DNA of 64,000 nucleotides from contig NZ_CP041409.1 of assembly GCF_007065885.1 (NCBI RefSeq), forward strand, positions 2,403,501 through 2,467,500, given 5' to 3'. The DNA comes from Altererythrobacter sp. TH136 (GTDB taxonomy: Bacteria > Pseudomonadota > Alphaproteobacteria > Sphingomonadales > Sphingomonadaceae). Shown piece after piece: positions 53,976 through 63,487 of this stretch (positions are counted from its first letter, which is position 1; the number at the start of each line of letters is the position of its first letter). Position numbers and translations under genes: made by a program. The notes beneath the pieces were generated by a model, which did not search any database, was not told the origin of the DNA, and saw nothing but the letters and a program-made list of their open reading frames with translations.

Positions 53976-55225
53976 TCGGGCACCCGCTCGGCCGCCATGA
54001 TGGCGGCCGGGTCAATCCGGTCGGCCACGACCGCGAACCGGTCACCGTCCACCAGCACCTCGGGCACGAAGCCGCGGCTGTTGTAGCTGGACGCCATGGT
54101 CGCGCCGTAAGCCCCGGCGGTGCGAAACACTGCCAGATCGCCGGGGCCAAGTGCGTCGGTGTCGCGGTCCATCGCGAAGGTGTCGCCGGTCTCGCAGATC
54201 GGGCCCACGATGTGCGCGGTGAAGCGTTCGCCGGTGGGCTCCACCGCATCGAAGTCGTGCCACGCCCCGTACATCGCCGGACGTGCGAGGTCGTTCATCG
54301 CGGCGTCGACCACCACAAACGGCGGGCCGTTGCCGCTGCGCTTGGCGCGAATCACGCGGGTCAGCAGCACGCCCGCGTTACCCGCAATCACCCGGCCAGG
54401 CTCGAAAGAGAGGCGCACGTTCCAGCCGCTGGTAACGCGCGCGACCATCGCGCCGTATTCGGCGGGCGAGGGGGCGACCTCTCCCTTGCGGTACGGCACG
54501 CCCAGCCCGCCGCCGAGATCGGCGTGCGTGACCGTGCAGCCGCGCGCCCGGAGTTCGGCAATAAGGGTGCCGAGCTTTTCGTACGCGGTTTCCAGCGGGT
54601 CGAGGCTTAGGAGCTGGCTGCCGATGTGCACCGCCACCCCGCGCATCTCCAGCCCCGGCAACCCCGCCAGTGCCGCGTAGATCTCGCTCGCGCGGTCGAG
54701 CGGAACGCCGAACTTGTTCTCGCGCTTGCCGGTGGAGATTTTCTCGTGCGTGCGCGCGTCGACATCCGGGTTGACGCGCAGTGCGCACGGCACAGTCTGC
54801 CCGCGCTGCTGCGCGATCTGCGCAAGCTCGCGCCCTTCTTCCTCGGACTCGAGGTTGAACTGGCCGATGCCTGCATCCAGCCCCTGGCTCAGTTCGCTGC
54901 GCGTCTTGCCGACCCCTGAAAACACGATTTCAGCCGCCGGGATGCCCGCCGCCAGCGCGCGGGTCAGTTCTCCGCCCGAAACGACATCGGCGCCGAAACC
55001 TTCGCCGGCCAGAACCTTGAGCACCGCCAGGTTGGGGTTGGCCTTCACCGCGAAGGCGATGTGCGGATCGTCGAGCCCGGCCAGCGCTTCGCGAAACACC
55101 CGGGCGTGCCGCGTCAGGGTCGCGCGCGAATAGACGTAGACCGGAGTGCCCACCGCCTCGGCGATCCGGGAAAGCGGCACGTCTTCGGCGTGAAGGACGC
55201 CGTTGCGGAGTTGAAAATGATCCAT
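53966..55225 (-). CDS. lysA: Diaminopimelate decarboxylase LysA
   Basis: PLP-dependent decarboxylation of meso-DAP to lysine. The 419-residue product is a fold-type III PLP enzyme: Lys61 in AVKANPN forms the Schiff base, GADVVSGGE and the HADLGGGLGVPY glycine loop bind PLP, and CETGDTF near the end supplies the active-site cysteine from the partner subunit. Order argH-lptM-lysA on this strand. Confidence 0.96.
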   Translation of the reverse strand: MDHFQLRNGVLHAEDVPLSRIAEAVGTPVYVYSRATLTRHARVFREALAGLDDPHIAFAVKANPNLAVLKVLAGEGFGADVVSGGELTRALAAGIPAAEIVFSGVGKTRSELSQGLDAGIGQFNLESEEEGRELAQIAQQRGQTVPCALRVNPDVDARTHEKISTGKRENKFGVPLDRASEIYAALAGLPGLEMRGVAVHIGSQLLSLDPLETAYEKLGTLIAELRARGCTVTHADLGGGLGVPYRKGEVAPSPAEYGAMVARVTSGWNVRLSFEPGRVIAGNAGVLLTRVIRAKRSGNGPPFVVVDAAMNDLARPAMYGAWHDFDAVEPTGERFTAHIVGPICETGDTFAMDRDTDALGPGDLAVFRTAGAYGATMASSYNSRGFVPEVLVDGDRFAVVADRIDPAAIMAAERVPEWL

Positions 55226-55299
55226 GCGGCGCTGCGTCTAGCGGCGGGCAGGGCGGCGCGTCGAGCAAGCGATGCTTGGTGCCCTGTTATTGCCGGATG

Positions 55300-55536
55300 T
55301 TATTCCGGCGGAAGGTCGAAGGGATCGTCCTCGCGCACTTCGGATCGCTTGCGCAGCTCGACCGAGCGAACGGGCGCTGCCAGCGGATCGAGTTCGAGCA
55401 GCTTGTCGGTGTCGGGGCGCACGTCGGCACCGTATGCCGCGGGCGGCAAGGCATGACCTGCCACCGGCTTGAGTTCCGCCTTCTGGCCGCAAGCGGCGAG
55501 CAGGACCGTGACGGACAGGGCGAACAAACGCTTCAT
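55300..55536 (-). CDS. lptM: LptM-like small outer-membrane lipoprotein
   Basis: A 78-residue protein with lipoprotein signal [16 protein letters not shown], lipid anchor at Cys16, followed by GQKAELKP and an acidic, disordered tail. Position directly between argH and lysA and the short length match the LptM (YifL) family, which in E. coli assists LptD assembly in the outer membrane. The start overlaps the argH stop as ATGA. The assignment is by context and signal, since the mature part is little conserved. Confidence 0.75.
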   Translation of the reverse strand: MKRLFALSVTVLLAACGQKAELKPVAGHALPPAAYGADVRPDTDKLLELDPLAAPVRSVELRKRSEVREDDPFDLPPE

Positions 55537-56945
55537 GATGGCTCCATGCCCAGCGCTTCGCGCGCCGCTGCGACTTGCTCCCATACCCGCACAGGCGCCG
55601 TCCCGCCATAGCTGGCGCGCGCGGCCACCGACGCATCGACCGACAGTGCGGCAAAAACCCGTTCGTCGATCCGGTCATCGACCGCGCGCAGTTCATCGAG
55701 CGACAGCGCGTCGAGTGCGATCTGCTTGCTTTCGGCCAGCTTCACCGCCGCGCCGGTGATGTGGTGCGCCTCGCGGAACGGGATGTCTGCTTCGCGCACC
55801 AGCCAGTCGGCCAGATCGGTCGCGGTGGCATAGCCGAGCTCGGCCGCTGCGCGCATGCGATCGGTGCGGAATTCGCTATCGGCGATCATCCCGCTCATCG
55901 CGGCGATCGACAGCGCCAGCAGCCCGTGCGCTTCGAACACCGGCGGCTTATCGTCCTGCATGTCCTTTGAATAGGCGAGCGGGAGCCCTTTCATGGTCAC
56001 CATCAGGCTGGTCAGGCTGCCGACGATCCGACCCGCATGGCCGCGCACCAGCTCGGCGGCGTCGGGGTTCTTTTTCTGCGGCATGATGCTGCTGCCGGTG
56101 GACAGCGCATCGGGCAGGCGCACGAAGCCGAACGGCTGGCTCGCCCACAAGATAAGCTCTTCGGCCAGGCGCGACAGGTGCAACGCGCACTGCGCTGCCG
56201 CAGTCAGGTAATCGAGCGCGAAGTCCCGGTCGGACACCGCGTCCAGGCTGTTGGCGGTGGGCCGCGCGAACCCCAGCGCACTTGCGGTGGCATCGCGGTC
56301 GATGGCGAAGCCGGTCCCCGCCAGCGCGGCGCTGCCCAGCGGGCATTCGTCTGCCCGCGCGATGGCATCGGCGAACCGGCTGCGATCGCGGCGGATCATT
56401 TCGTAATAGGCGAGCAAGTGGTGGCCCAGGGTCACCGGCTGGGCAGCCTGCAGGTGAGTGAAGCCCGGCATGACGCTGTCCGCGTGCTCGCCGGCGCGGG
56501 TGACCAGCGCGCGCTGCAGGTCGGCCAGCCCGGCGTCCACCTGCCGCGCGGCATCACGCACCCACAGCCGGAAATCGGTCGCCACCTGATCGTTGCGGCT
56601 GCGCGCGGTGTGCAAGCGCCCGGCGGCGGGGCCGATCAGTTCAGCCAGCCGGCTTTCGGTCGCCATGTGAATATCTTCAAGGTCGAGATCCTCGGGGACG
56701 CCGTTCGCTGCATACTCGGCAGCGATGCGGTCGAGTCCGTCGGCAATCGTGGTCGCGTCAGCATTCGAGACAATCCCCTGCGCCCCCAGCATCGCGACAT
56801 GCGCTTTCGACGCGGCGATATCCTGCCGCCACAAGGCCTTGTCGAAGGGGATCGAGGCGTTGATTTCGCGCATGATCGCGCTAGGCCCCTCGGCGAAGCG
56901 CCCGCCCCACATGGAGTTCGTCGTGTCGTTCCGACTGTCGCTCAC
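55533..56945 (-). CDS. argH: Argininosuccinate lyase ArgH
   Basis: Last step of arginine synthesis. The 470-residue product contains [18 protein letters not shown] near the N-terminus, [11 protein letters not shown] and the superfamily signature [12 protein letters not shown]. The start is drawn at GTG 56945; an ATG at 56912 (MWGGRF) is almost as likely and shares the CATG with the divergent TlpA gene's ATG. The stop overlaps lptM. Confidence 0.95.
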   Translation of the reverse strand: MSDSRNDTTNSMWGGRFAEGPSAIMREINASIPFDKALWRQDIAASKAHVAMLGAQGIVSNADATTIADGLDRIAAEYAANGVPEDLDLEDIHMATESRLAELIGPAAGRLHTARSRNDQVATDFRLWVRDAARQVDAGLADLQRALVTRAGEHADSVMPGFTHLQAAQPVTLGHHLLAYYEMIRRDRSRFADAIARADECPLGSAALAGTGFAIDRDATASALGFARPTANSLDAVSDRDFALDYLTAAAQCALHLSRLAEELILWASQPFGFVRLPDALSTGSSIMPQKKNPDAAELVRGHAGRIVGSLTSLMVTMKGLPLAYSKDMQDDKPPVFEAHGLLALSIAAMSGMIADSEFRTDRMRAAAELGYATATDLADWLVREADIPFREAHHITGAAVKLAESKQIALDALSLDELRAVDDRIDERVFAALSVDASVAARASYGGTAPVRVWEQVAAAREALGMEPS

Positions 56946-57489
56946 ACTCGTTCTCGCCGCTGCGCTGGTGGCCGGTTGCAGTAGGCAAGAGCCCGCCGAG
57001 CCGCAAGCAGCGGCGGCGCAGGGTAGCCTCGCCGGAAAGATCGACCGCAGTCACTCCGGCAATCTCATGCCGGCGGTGGCGCTCACGCATCCCGACGGCG
57101 AGACGCTGAACACCGGCGCGCTGGCGGGCCAGCCGGTGTTGCTCAACCTGTGGGCGACGTGGTGTGCGCCCTGCGTGGAAGAGATGCCGACCCTCGATGC
57201 GCTGGCGGGCGAGTACGCCGGCAAGCTTCGGGTGCTGACGGCGAGCCAGGATCTGGAGGGTGCCGCGAAAGTGTCCCCGTTCTTCGCAGAGCACAATTAC
57301 GAGCACCTCGAACCCTGGCTGGACCGCGAGACCCGACTCAGCTTCGAACTTGGCGGAGAGGGCCAGCTTCCGACCACAGTGCTGTATGACGCCAGCGGGC
57401 AGGAAGTGGCGCGGGTGGTCGGCGGGTTCGACTGGCAGAGCCCTGAGGCCAAGGCGCTCGTCGACGAGGCGATCTCGCCCGCAGGCTAG
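56911..57489 (+). CDS. TlpA/ResA-like thioredoxin lipoprotein
   Basis: A 192-residue membrane-anchored thiol-disulfide protein. The signal segment ends in LVAGC, giving a lipoprotein or a cleavable anchor. The thioredoxin fold contains WCAPC with Cys85 and Cys88, a typical TlpA redox site, and [10 protein letters not shown] with the cis-Pro region. A role in periplasmic cytochrome maturation or protein reduction is inferred. ATG 56911 or GTG 56923 may start it. Divergent from argH with start codons overlapping. Confidence 0.88.
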   Translation: MEFVVSFRLSLTLVLAAALVAGCSRQEPAEPQAAAAQGSLAGKIDRSHSGNLMPAVALTHPDGETLNTGALAGQPVLLNLWATWCAPCVEEMPTLDALAGEYAGKLRVLTASQDLEGAAKVSPFFAEHNYEHLEPWLDRETRLSFELGGEGQLPTTVLYDASGQEVARVVGGFDWQSPEAKALVDEAISPAG

Positions 57490-57491
57490 CG

Positions 57492-57567
57492 TGGTGGGCG
57501 ATGACGGGCTCGAACCGCCGACATCCTCCGTGTAAAGGAGGCGCTCTACCAACTGAGCTAATCGCCC
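57492..57567 (-). tRNA. tRNA-Val (anticodon TAC)
   Basis: A 76-nt minus-strand cloverleaf with encoded CCA: acceptor GGGCGAT/ATCGCCC, D-arm GCTC/GAGC, anticodon arm CCTCC-TTTACAC-GGAGG giving TAC (reads GTA), T-arm GGCGG/CCGTC around TTCGAGC. It begins 3 nt after the TlpA-like stop on the other strand. Confidence 0.96.
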
Positions 57568-57633
57568 CACGCGACCGCGGGCGCTTCTAGCGGGTTGGCG
57601 GGGCGGGTCAATCGGCGCTAGGGCGCCGGCGCG

Positions 57634-58608
57634 ATGAACCAGCCACGTATCCGCATACTCGCCACCGGGGGCACCATCGCTGGAAGCGCGGGCTCCGCCA
57701 TCGAGCGGGGTTATCGGGCGGGTGAAGTCGAAGTCGTTGAACTCATAAAAGCGGCCAATGAGTTGGGCCTGGCGCGCGTGTTGGACGGCAGTCAAGTCTC
57801 GGCAATCGGTTCGCAGGATATCGGCTGGCAGCAGTGGAATGTTCTGTATCAAAGCATCGCGTCCGAGATGGACAACCGACGGCTGGATGGCTTCGTGATC
57901 ACGCACGGCACCGATACGGCTGAGGAAACGGCGTTCCTTCTCGACCTCGCACTCGCTCCCAAGAAGCCGGTAGTGCTGGTCGGTGCGATGCGACCTGCCG
58001 ACGCGGTCGGCAGCGACGGGATGCGAAACCTGGCCAACGCCGTTCGGGTGGCGAGCGATCCGGGCGCCGCTGGACGCGGAGTGTTAGTCGTGATGAGCGA
58101 CCAGGTCTTCGCCGCAATTGACGTGCGCAAGGCGGCGACCTCTGGGGCGGAGGCGTTTCGGGGCTTTCCGCGAGGGCCTATCGCCAATGTGACGCCGACC
58201 TCGCTCGATTGGTTCGGGCCGGCCGACCGCGCTAGGCGAGGCGCTCAGTTCGAATGGCCCGCAGCGCTGCCTAGGGTGCCGATCCTTTATGCCTACGCGG
58301 GGATGGACGACGCCGACGTCGCCTGCATGCTGGCGGGTGCAAGGGGCGTCGTTCTGGCGGGAATGGGCCAGGGCAATGCGCCGGCGACGGTGCTCGAAGC
58401 GCTGGCGCGGGCGGGCGTGCCGGTAGTGCGTTCAACGCGGGTGGATCAGGGTTCGGTCGACCGCAACCTGGAGGTGGATGACGATGCGTTCGGCTTCGTC
58501 GCTGCCCGGGGTCTCGGTCCGGCGAAGGCGCGCATCCTGTTGCAGATGCTGCTGGCGAACGGGGTCACCGACCCCGCCGCCATGCAGTCCGCATTCGACC
58601 GCCGCTAG
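57634..58608 (+). CDS. Type II L-asparaginase family protein
   Basis: Hydrolyses L-asparagine (and often glutamine) to aspartate and ammonia. The 324-residue product has the nucleophile Thr14 in ATGGTIAGS and the second triad motif HGTDT at 91-95, followed by LVGAMRPADAVGSDG. No signal peptide is seen, so it is probably cytoplasmic in spite of its type II sequence pattern. It stands alone between tRNA-Val and the MDR reductase, with which it converges. Confidence 0.92.
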   Translation: MNQPRIRILATGGTIAGSAGSAIERGYRAGEVEVVELIKAANELGLARVLDGSQVSAIGSQDIGWQQWNVLYQSIASEMDNRRLDGFVITHGTDTAEETAFLLDLALAPKKPVVLVGAMRPADAVGSDGMRNLANAVRVASDPGAAGRGVLVVMSDQVFAAIDVRKAATSGAEAFRGFPRGPIANVTPTSLDWFGPADRARRGAQFEWPAALPRVPILYAYAGMDDADVACMLAGARGVVLAGMGQGNAPATVLEALARAGVPVVRSTRVDQGSVDRNLEVDDDAFGFVAARGLGPAKARILLQMLLANGVTDPAAMQSAFDRR

Positions 58609-58622
58609 ACAGTCGCCCTCGG

Positions 58623-59735
58623 TCAGCCCCAGGGGGTGACCAGGTACTTCTCGCCGGTCTTCATCTGGCGGTAATCGATCGCCGCTTCCTTCTCGACCAT
58701 CTGTTCGAGGGTCACCTTCGTCTTGTAGCTGCTGGCGAAGGTGGAGGTGAGGCCGGCGAGCACGCGCTGGCGCATCCGGGTCATAGTCTCGACCCCGGCC
58801 TGTGCCAGGAAGGGCGTCAGCAGCCAGCCCGACAGCGTCCATCCGAAACCGTAGCTGGGGGTCAGGATCGTCGGCCCGGTGTCCAGCCGGCCATAGATGA
58901 ACATCCGCTTCTGCTGGTTCGAGCCGTAGCGATTGTAGGTGGTCATCTTGTTTACCGCGACCCGTTCCATCGCCTTGAAGCACGCATCCACCGTGGTTCC
59001 GCCGCCGATGGGATCGAAGCCATAGAACGCATCGGTCGCGTCGATTGCTTCCATCAGCTTGGCCATGAAGTCCCCGTCGGAAGAGTTCACCACCCACTTC
59101 GCGCCCAGGTCGCGCAGGATCTGTTCCTGTTCCGGCTTGCGGACGATGTTGACCAGTTCCATGCCGTCTTCCTGGCAAATCTTGACCAGCATCTGCCCGA
59201 GATTGGAGGCGGCCGCGGCGTGGACGATCGCCTTCTGTCCATCCATCTTCGCGTTCTCGACAAAGCCCAGGGCGGTCATCGGATTGACGAAGGCGCTTGC
59301 ACCCTGTTCGGCGGTGAGGTCGCCCAGTGGCAGGCACATGGCGGCATCGGCAAGCGCATATTGCGAATAGGCGCTGCCCGGCACGCAAGCGACCCGCTGG
59401 CCCATCAGCGCTTTCGCCATCTCGCTGTCGCCGGTCGCGACCACCGTTCCCGCGCCTTCGTTGCCGACGGGAAGGCGTTGATCGTGGCGCCCTTTCATCG
59501 CGGAATGAAACGGCTGGGGCATCGTCGCGACCAGCTTGCCCGCGCTGTATTCACCGGTCTCGAGATCCGCCTGGCCCAGCAGCAGCGCAAGGTCGCTGGG
59601 GTTGATGGGGGCGGCCTCCATTTTGACCAGCACTTGGTTGCCGGTGGGATCAGCGAACTGGGTTTCCGCGACCTCGACGGTCAGCTTGCCGTCGGCGGAG
59701 AGGGTGGTGAACAACTGCTTGCCGGTGGTGGTCAT
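58623..59735 (-). CDS. Medium-chain dehydrogenase/reductase, quinone-oxidoreductase-like, no catalytic zinc
   Basis: A 370-residue MDR enzyme. The GroES-like half (VLVKMEAAPINPSDL) lacks the usual zinc cysteine/histidine ligands; the Rossmann half contains AIVHAAAASNLGQMLVKICQ, a variant of the nucleotide-binding turn. An NADPH-dependent quinone or enoyl reductase activity is likely, but the substrate is unknown. GGGAGA lies 8 nt before ATG 59735; the frame is open nine codons further without an SD. Confidence 0.82.
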   Translation of the reverse strand: MTTTGKQLFTTLSADGKLTVEVAETQFADPTGNQVLVKMEAAPINPSDLALLLGQADLETGEYSAGKLVATMPQPFHSAMKGRHDQRLPVGNEGAGTVVATGDSEMAKALMGQRVACVPGSAYSQYALADAAMCLPLGDLTAEQGASAFVNPMTALGFVENAKMDGQKAIVHAAAASNLGQMLVKICQEDGMELVNIVRKPEQEQILRDLGAKWVVNSSDGDFMAKLMEAIDATDAFYGFDPIGGGTTVDACFKAMERVAVNKMTTYNRYGSNQQKRMFIYGRLDTGPTILTPSYGFGWTLSGWLLTPFLAQAGVETMTRMRQRVLAGLTSTFASSYKTKVTLEQMVEKEAAIDYRQMKTGEKYLVTPWG

Positions 59736-59791
59736 ATCGTAGTCTCCCGTTGTCATTTGCAACCTTCGCTACCCGCGGCAGCGTGCGCTGG

Positions 59792-60541
59792 CTAGCCCTC
59801 GCCGGGATAGAGCGCGCGGACGAAATACAGCCCGTGCGGCGGGGCGTTGAGGCCAAGCTGCTGGCGATCGCGGGCGGCAAGCGCCGCGGCGACCCGCTCC
59901 GCGGGCCAGCGGCCCATGCCGACCAGCGCCAGGCAGCCGACCATCGAGCGAACCTGATGGTGAAGGAAACTGCGCGCGGCCGCTTCGATCAGCACTGCAT
60001 CCCCCTCCCGGTGCACGGCGAGGTGGTCCAGCGTCTTCACCGGGCTTGCGGCCTGGCACTGGACCGAGCGGAAGGTGGTGAAGTCGTGCCGTCCCACCAG
60101 CGCCTGTGCTGCGGCATGCATCGCCTGTGCATCAAGCTCGGGCGCGATCTGCCACGCACGGCCCCGGTCCACAGTCAGCGGCGCGCGGCGATTGACGATG
60201 CGGTACCGGTACTTTCGCCCCACGCACGAAAAGCGCGCGTGCCAGTCGTCTGGCACCACTTCACACGCCACCACCGCCACGGGATCGGGACGAAGGTGCG
60301 CGTTCAATGCCTCCATCAACCGGAACGGGCCGATGTCCTTGGCGACATCCACGTGCGCTCGCATCGCCAGCGCATGGACCCCGGTATCGGTGCGACCGGC
60401 GGCGTGAAGCGTCACCTGCTCCCCCGTGACCGCCAGCACGGCATCCTCGACCGCGGCCTGCACGCTCGGCGCGTTCGCTTGCCGCTGCAAGCCGGCGAAA
60501 GGTTCGCCGTCGAATTCAAGCGTCAGCGCGAAACGGGTCAC
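59792..60541 (-). CDS. truA: tRNA pseudouridine(38-40) synthase TruA
   Basis: Isomerises uridines 38-40 in the anticodon arm of many tRNAs. The product from GTG 60541 is 249 residues, with the catalytic Asp52 in [10 protein letters not shown] and the [12 protein letters not shown] segment. The GTG overlaps the fmt stop as GTGA. The frame is open further upstream but would lie within fmt without conserved sequence. Confidence 0.95.
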   Translation of the reverse strand: MTRFALTLEFDGEPFAGLQRQANAPSVQAAVEDAVLAVTGEQVTLHAAGRTDTGVHALAMRAHVDVAKDIGPFRLMEALNAHLRPDPVAVVACEVVPDDWHARFSCVGRKYRYRIVNRRAPLTVDRGRAWQIAPELDAQAMHAAAQALVGRHDFTTFRSVQCQAASPVKTLDHLAVHREGDAVLIEAAARSFLHHQVRSMVGCLALVGMGRWPAERVAAALAARDRQQLGLNAPPHGLYFVRALYPGEG

Positions 60542-61443
60542 CTCACCAGGGTTCCTGCCGGGATCGGCTTGCCGCGCAAAAACGCCTCGACCTCCATCGC
60601 GGGCTTGCCGGCGCGCTGGATCCGCAGCGGGCGCAGCGCGGCATAGCCGCACGCGACCGTCAACTGGTCATCGAGGGTGAGTCCCGGCTTGCCTTCGCGC
60701 GCGAGCACCTGCGCTTTCAATACCTTGATCCGTTCGCCGTCCAGTTCGAACCAGGCCCCGGGGAAGGGGGCGAGGCCGCGGACCTGGCGCTCGATGCCCT
60801 CGGCGTTGCCCGACCAGTCGATCCGCGCCTCCGCCTTGTCGATCTTGGGCGCATGAGTCGCTTCGGCATCGTTCTGCGGGACCGGAGCAAGCTGCACGAG
60901 ATCGGCGAGCGTGTTGACCATCAGCTGCGCACCGATTTCGGCCAGTTCCTCGGTCAGTTCGCCGGCGGTCTTGTCCTCGATCGCGGTACGCGCGACCGCG
61001 AGCATCGGTCCGGTGTCGAGCCCGGCTTCCATCTGCATGATGGTGATGCCGGTCGCCGCGTCGCCGGCCATGATCGCCCGCTGGATCGGCGCGGCGCCGC
61101 GCCACTTGGGCAGCAGGCTCGCGTGTACGTTGAGGCAGCCTTGCCGCGGCGCATCGAGAATGGGTTGCGGCAGGATCAGGCCATACGCGGCAACGACCGC
61201 TATGTCGGCGCGCAGCGCGGCGAATTCGGCTTGCGCTTCTGCATTGCGCAGCGAGGTGGGGGCTCGCACCTCGATGCCACGCGCTTCCGCCTCGCGTTGC
61301 ACGGCGCTCGGGTTCAGCTTTTTGCCCCGGCCAGCCGGGCGGGGTGGCTGGGTATAGGCGGCGACCACCTCGTGCCCCGCTTCGCATAGCGCGACCAGCG
61401 TCGGCACCGCGAAGGCCGGCGTTCCCATGAAGACGATGCGCAT
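60538..61443 (-). CDS. fmt: Methionyl-tRNA formyltransferase Fmt
   Basis: Formylates initiator Met-tRNA for translation initiation. The 301-residue product shows [11 protein letters not shown] at the N-terminus, [15 protein letters not shown], the catalytic-site [17 protein letters not shown] and a C-terminal OB-like tRNA-binding domain. The usual partner def is nearby but on the opposite strand, with recR between. Confidence 0.96.
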   Translation of the reverse strand: MRIVFMGTPAFAVPTLVALCEAGHEVVAAYTQPPRPAGRGKKLNPSAVQREAEARGIEVRAPTSLRNAEAQAEFAALRADIAVVAAYGLILPQPILDAPRQGCLNVHASLLPKWRGAAPIQRAIMAGDAATGITIMQMEAGLDTGPMLAVARTAIEDKTAGELTEELAEIGAQLMVNTLADLVQLAPVPQNDAEATHAPKIDKAEARIDWSGNAEGIERQVRGLAPFPGAWFELDGERIKVLKAQVLAREGKPGLTLDDQLTVACGYAALRPLRIQRAGKPAMEVEAFLRGKPIPAGTLVR

Positions 61444-61496
61444 AAGCGGGGCCGGATACCTTTCGTAAGGGGCGGGCAGGCCCTATCTTCCGCCCC

Positions 61497-62093
61497 ATGG
61501 CATCGCAAGAGATCGACACGCTCGCGCAGGCGTTGGCCCGGCTGCCGGGGCTCGGCCCGCGTTCCGCCCGGCGCGCAGTGCTGTGGCTGGTCAAGCGACG
61601 AGAAACCGCGCTGCGCCAACTCGTCGCCGCGCTTGCCGAGGTGCAGGAACGGCTGGTCGAGTGCGAAACGTGCGGCAACGTCGATACGCAGGACCCGTGC
61701 GGCGTGTGCTCGGATTCGCGGCGTGATCCGCGCAGCCTGTGCGTGGTGGAGGATGTCGCGGACCTGTGGGCGCTGGATCGGTCGCGGCTATTCACTGGGC
61801 GCTATCATGTGCTGGGCGGACGGCTGTCGGCCCTGGACGGGGTGGGGCCGGAGGATCTCACCATCGGGCGCTTGATCGACCGCGTCGCCAAAGGGGGGAT
61901 CGACGAGGTCGTCCTGGCGATGAACGCGACGCTGGAGGGGCAGACCACCGCACACTACATCGCCGAGCGGATCGACGGGTATCCAGTGCGGATCACCCAG
62001 TTGGCCCACGGCCTGCCGGTCGGCGGCGAGCTCGACTACCTTGACGAAGGGACGCTGGCGCAAGCGCTACGGGCGCGCCGGCCAATGGGCTGA
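61497..62093 (+). CDS. recR: Recombination mediator RecR
   Basis: With RecF/RecO loads RecA at gapped DNA. The 198-residue product has the N-terminal HhH region ([16 protein letters not shown]), the C4 zinc finger with Cys56, Cys59, Cys68 and Cys71, and the Toprim domain starting around [11 protein letters not shown]. Divergent from fmt, 53 nt apart; def follows after 51 nt. Confidence 0.96.
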   Translation: MASQEIDTLAQALARLPGLGPRSARRAVLWLVKRRETALRQLVAALAEVQERLVECETCGNVDTQDPCGVCSDSRRDPRSLCVVEDVADLWALDRSRLFTGRYHVLGGRLSALDGVGPEDLTIGRLIDRVAKGGIDEVVLAMNATLEGQTTAHYIAERIDGYPVRITQLAHGLPVGGELDYLDEGTLAQALRARRPMG

Positions 62094-62144
62094 GTGCGCC
62101 GCTGATCACTTGCCGTTCAGCCGTTGTGTGCTTATTTCCCTCGC

Positions 62145-62711
62145 ATGGCCATTCGTCAAATCCTGGAAGTGCCGGACCCCCGGCTGAAAGTCGTGTCCGA
62201 ACCCGTCACCGAGTTCGATGACGACCTGCGCACGCTCGTCGCGGACATGTTCGAAACGATGTATTATGCCCCCGGCATCGGGTTGGCCGCGATCCAGGTG
62301 GGCGTGCCCAAGCGCCTGCTGGTGATCGATCTGCAGCCCGAGGATCCCGACGCGGAGCCGGAGCCGTGCAACCATGACGGTCATCACCATCACCACCAGC
62401 CGACCAAGCGCGAGCCGCGGGTGTTCGTGAACCCCGAGATTCTCGATCCGGCGGAAGAACTGGTGACCTATCAGGAAGGCTGTCTCTCCGTCCCGGAGAT
62501 CTATGCCGACATCGATCGCCCCGCGCGCTGCCGGGTGCGCTGGCAGGATCTCGATGGCGCGGTCCATGAAGAAGAGATGGAGGGGCTGATGGCCACCTGC
62601 ATCCAGCACGAGATGGACCACCTCGAAGGCGTCCTTTTCATCGACTATCTGAGCCGGCTGAAGCGCCAGATGGTTTTGAAGAAGCTGGACAAGATCAGGA
62701 AAGCTGCCTGA
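62145..62711 (+). CDS. def: Peptide deformylase with His-rich insertion
   Basis: Removes the N-formyl group from nascent proteins. The 188-residue product has motif 1 [10 protein letters not shown] at 44-53, motif 2 EGCLSVP with the metal ligand Cys113, and motif 3 HEMDH at 155-159. Between motifs 1 and 2 an insertion carries HDGHHHHHQ (about 77-85) after an acidic stretch, likely a surface loop that may bind metal. ATG 62145 follows a 51-nt gap after recR; an upstream in-frame ATG at 62124 is less likely. Confidence 0.95.
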   Translation: MAIRQILEVPDPRLKVVSEPVTEFDDDLRTLVADMFETMYYAPGIGLAAIQVGVPKRLLVIDLQPEDPDAEPEPCNHDGHHHHHQPTKREPRVFVNPEILDPAEELVTYQEGCLSVPEIYADIDRPARCRVRWQDLDGAVHEEEMEGLMATCIQHEMDHLEGVLFIDYLSRLKRQMVLKKLDKIRKAA

Positions 62712-62727
62712 TTGCAGTCAGCGAGGT

Positions 62728-62970
62728 CTAGTTTCTTCCGATCTCGCGCCAGCTGGTTTCGCTCACCTCCACGCCGAACTTTTCCGCCGCCGCCTTGATC
62801 CGCTTCCAGGCGGCATCACGCTCGTCGTCGGTCACGCCCTTCACCTGATTGAAGCGAGCGATCGCGGCGCGGACATGATCCGCGTCCTCGATCGGCTCCT
62901 TGCGCTGCCGCGGAAAGGCAAACTCGCGGTTCGCCAGATTATCGCGCTCGTCCTGCCCGAATGCGCTCAC
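62728..62970 (-). CDS. Small protein of a DUF6582-like type
   Basis: An 80-residue hydrophilic helical protein with NREFAFPRQRKEPIEDADHVRAA and then a FNQVKGVTDDERDAAWKRIKAAAEKFGV segment, a pattern seen in small stress-associated proteins of the ChaB/DUF6582 kind. Function is unknown. GTG 62970 overlaps the stop of the four-helix-bundle gene as GTGA, so they are coupled. Confidence 0.7.
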   Translation of the reverse strand: MSAFGQDERDNLANREFAFPRQRKEPIEDADHVRAAIARFNQVKGVTDDERDAAWKRIKAAAEKFGVEVSETSWREIGRN

Positions 62971-63407
62971 GCGGCCCCGTGCTCGAACGTGCTGCGCTCG
63001 CCATCGGCGTGTACTTCGTCGTTGAGTGCCGCGAGCGCATTGCGGCAATCGTCGGCGGTTTCGCGGCACATTTGCGCACAGCGCTGGCAGTGCGCGTGGT
63101 CATGGCTGCGGCATTCTTCCTCGCAGGTCTGGCACGCCTCGATGCATACTGCGAGCGCGCTGCGGATCAGCTGCCGGTTCTCGTCGGTGCGGCGGCTGGC
63201 GACCCGGTACGCCATCGTGCATACGTCGGCGCAGTCGAGGCACAACCGGATGCAGCGCTTCATGTCCATCTCTTCAGCCGCGCAGGCATCGGCGCAGCTG
63301 TTGCAGATCGCCGCGCAGTACATCGCGTGTTTGACCGCTTCGAGCAGGCTCTCGTTCTCATCGCCTTGAACGTCCGGGTGTTCGCGGATCATTTCCTTGA
63401 TCGACAT
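62967..63407 (-). CDS. Cys-rich four-helix-bundle protein (DUF326/copper-storage type)
   Basis: A 146-residue protein with about a dozen cysteines in CxxC/CxxxC-type spacings (AAICNSCADACAAEEM, CLDCADVC, CEEECRSHDHAHCQRC, CRETADDC). This matches DUF326 four-helix-bundle copper-binding (Csp-like) proteins that store Cu(I) in the bundle core. No signal peptide, so cytosolic as in Csp3. AAGGAGA lies 7 nt before ATG 63407; the frame is open upstream without support. Confidence 0.85.
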   Translation of the reverse strand: MSIKEMIREHPDVQGDENESLLEAVKHAMYCAAICNSCADACAAEEMDMKRCIRLCLDCADVCTMAYRVASRRTDENRQLIRSALAVCIEACQTCEEECRSHDHAHCQRCAQMCRETADDCRNALAALNDEVHADGERSTFEHGAA

Positions 63408-63487
63408 ATCGACTCTCCTTTGCCCGACTAGCGCGCGGGGTTGAGGATAGTTCCGCCGGGGGCTTCCCTGACGCCAGCGTTCCATCT

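Noticed and set aside
57492-58608. Asparaginase beside tRNA-Val as an integrated island
   Set aside because: No flanking repeat of the tRNA end, no integrase, and composition similar to neighbours.
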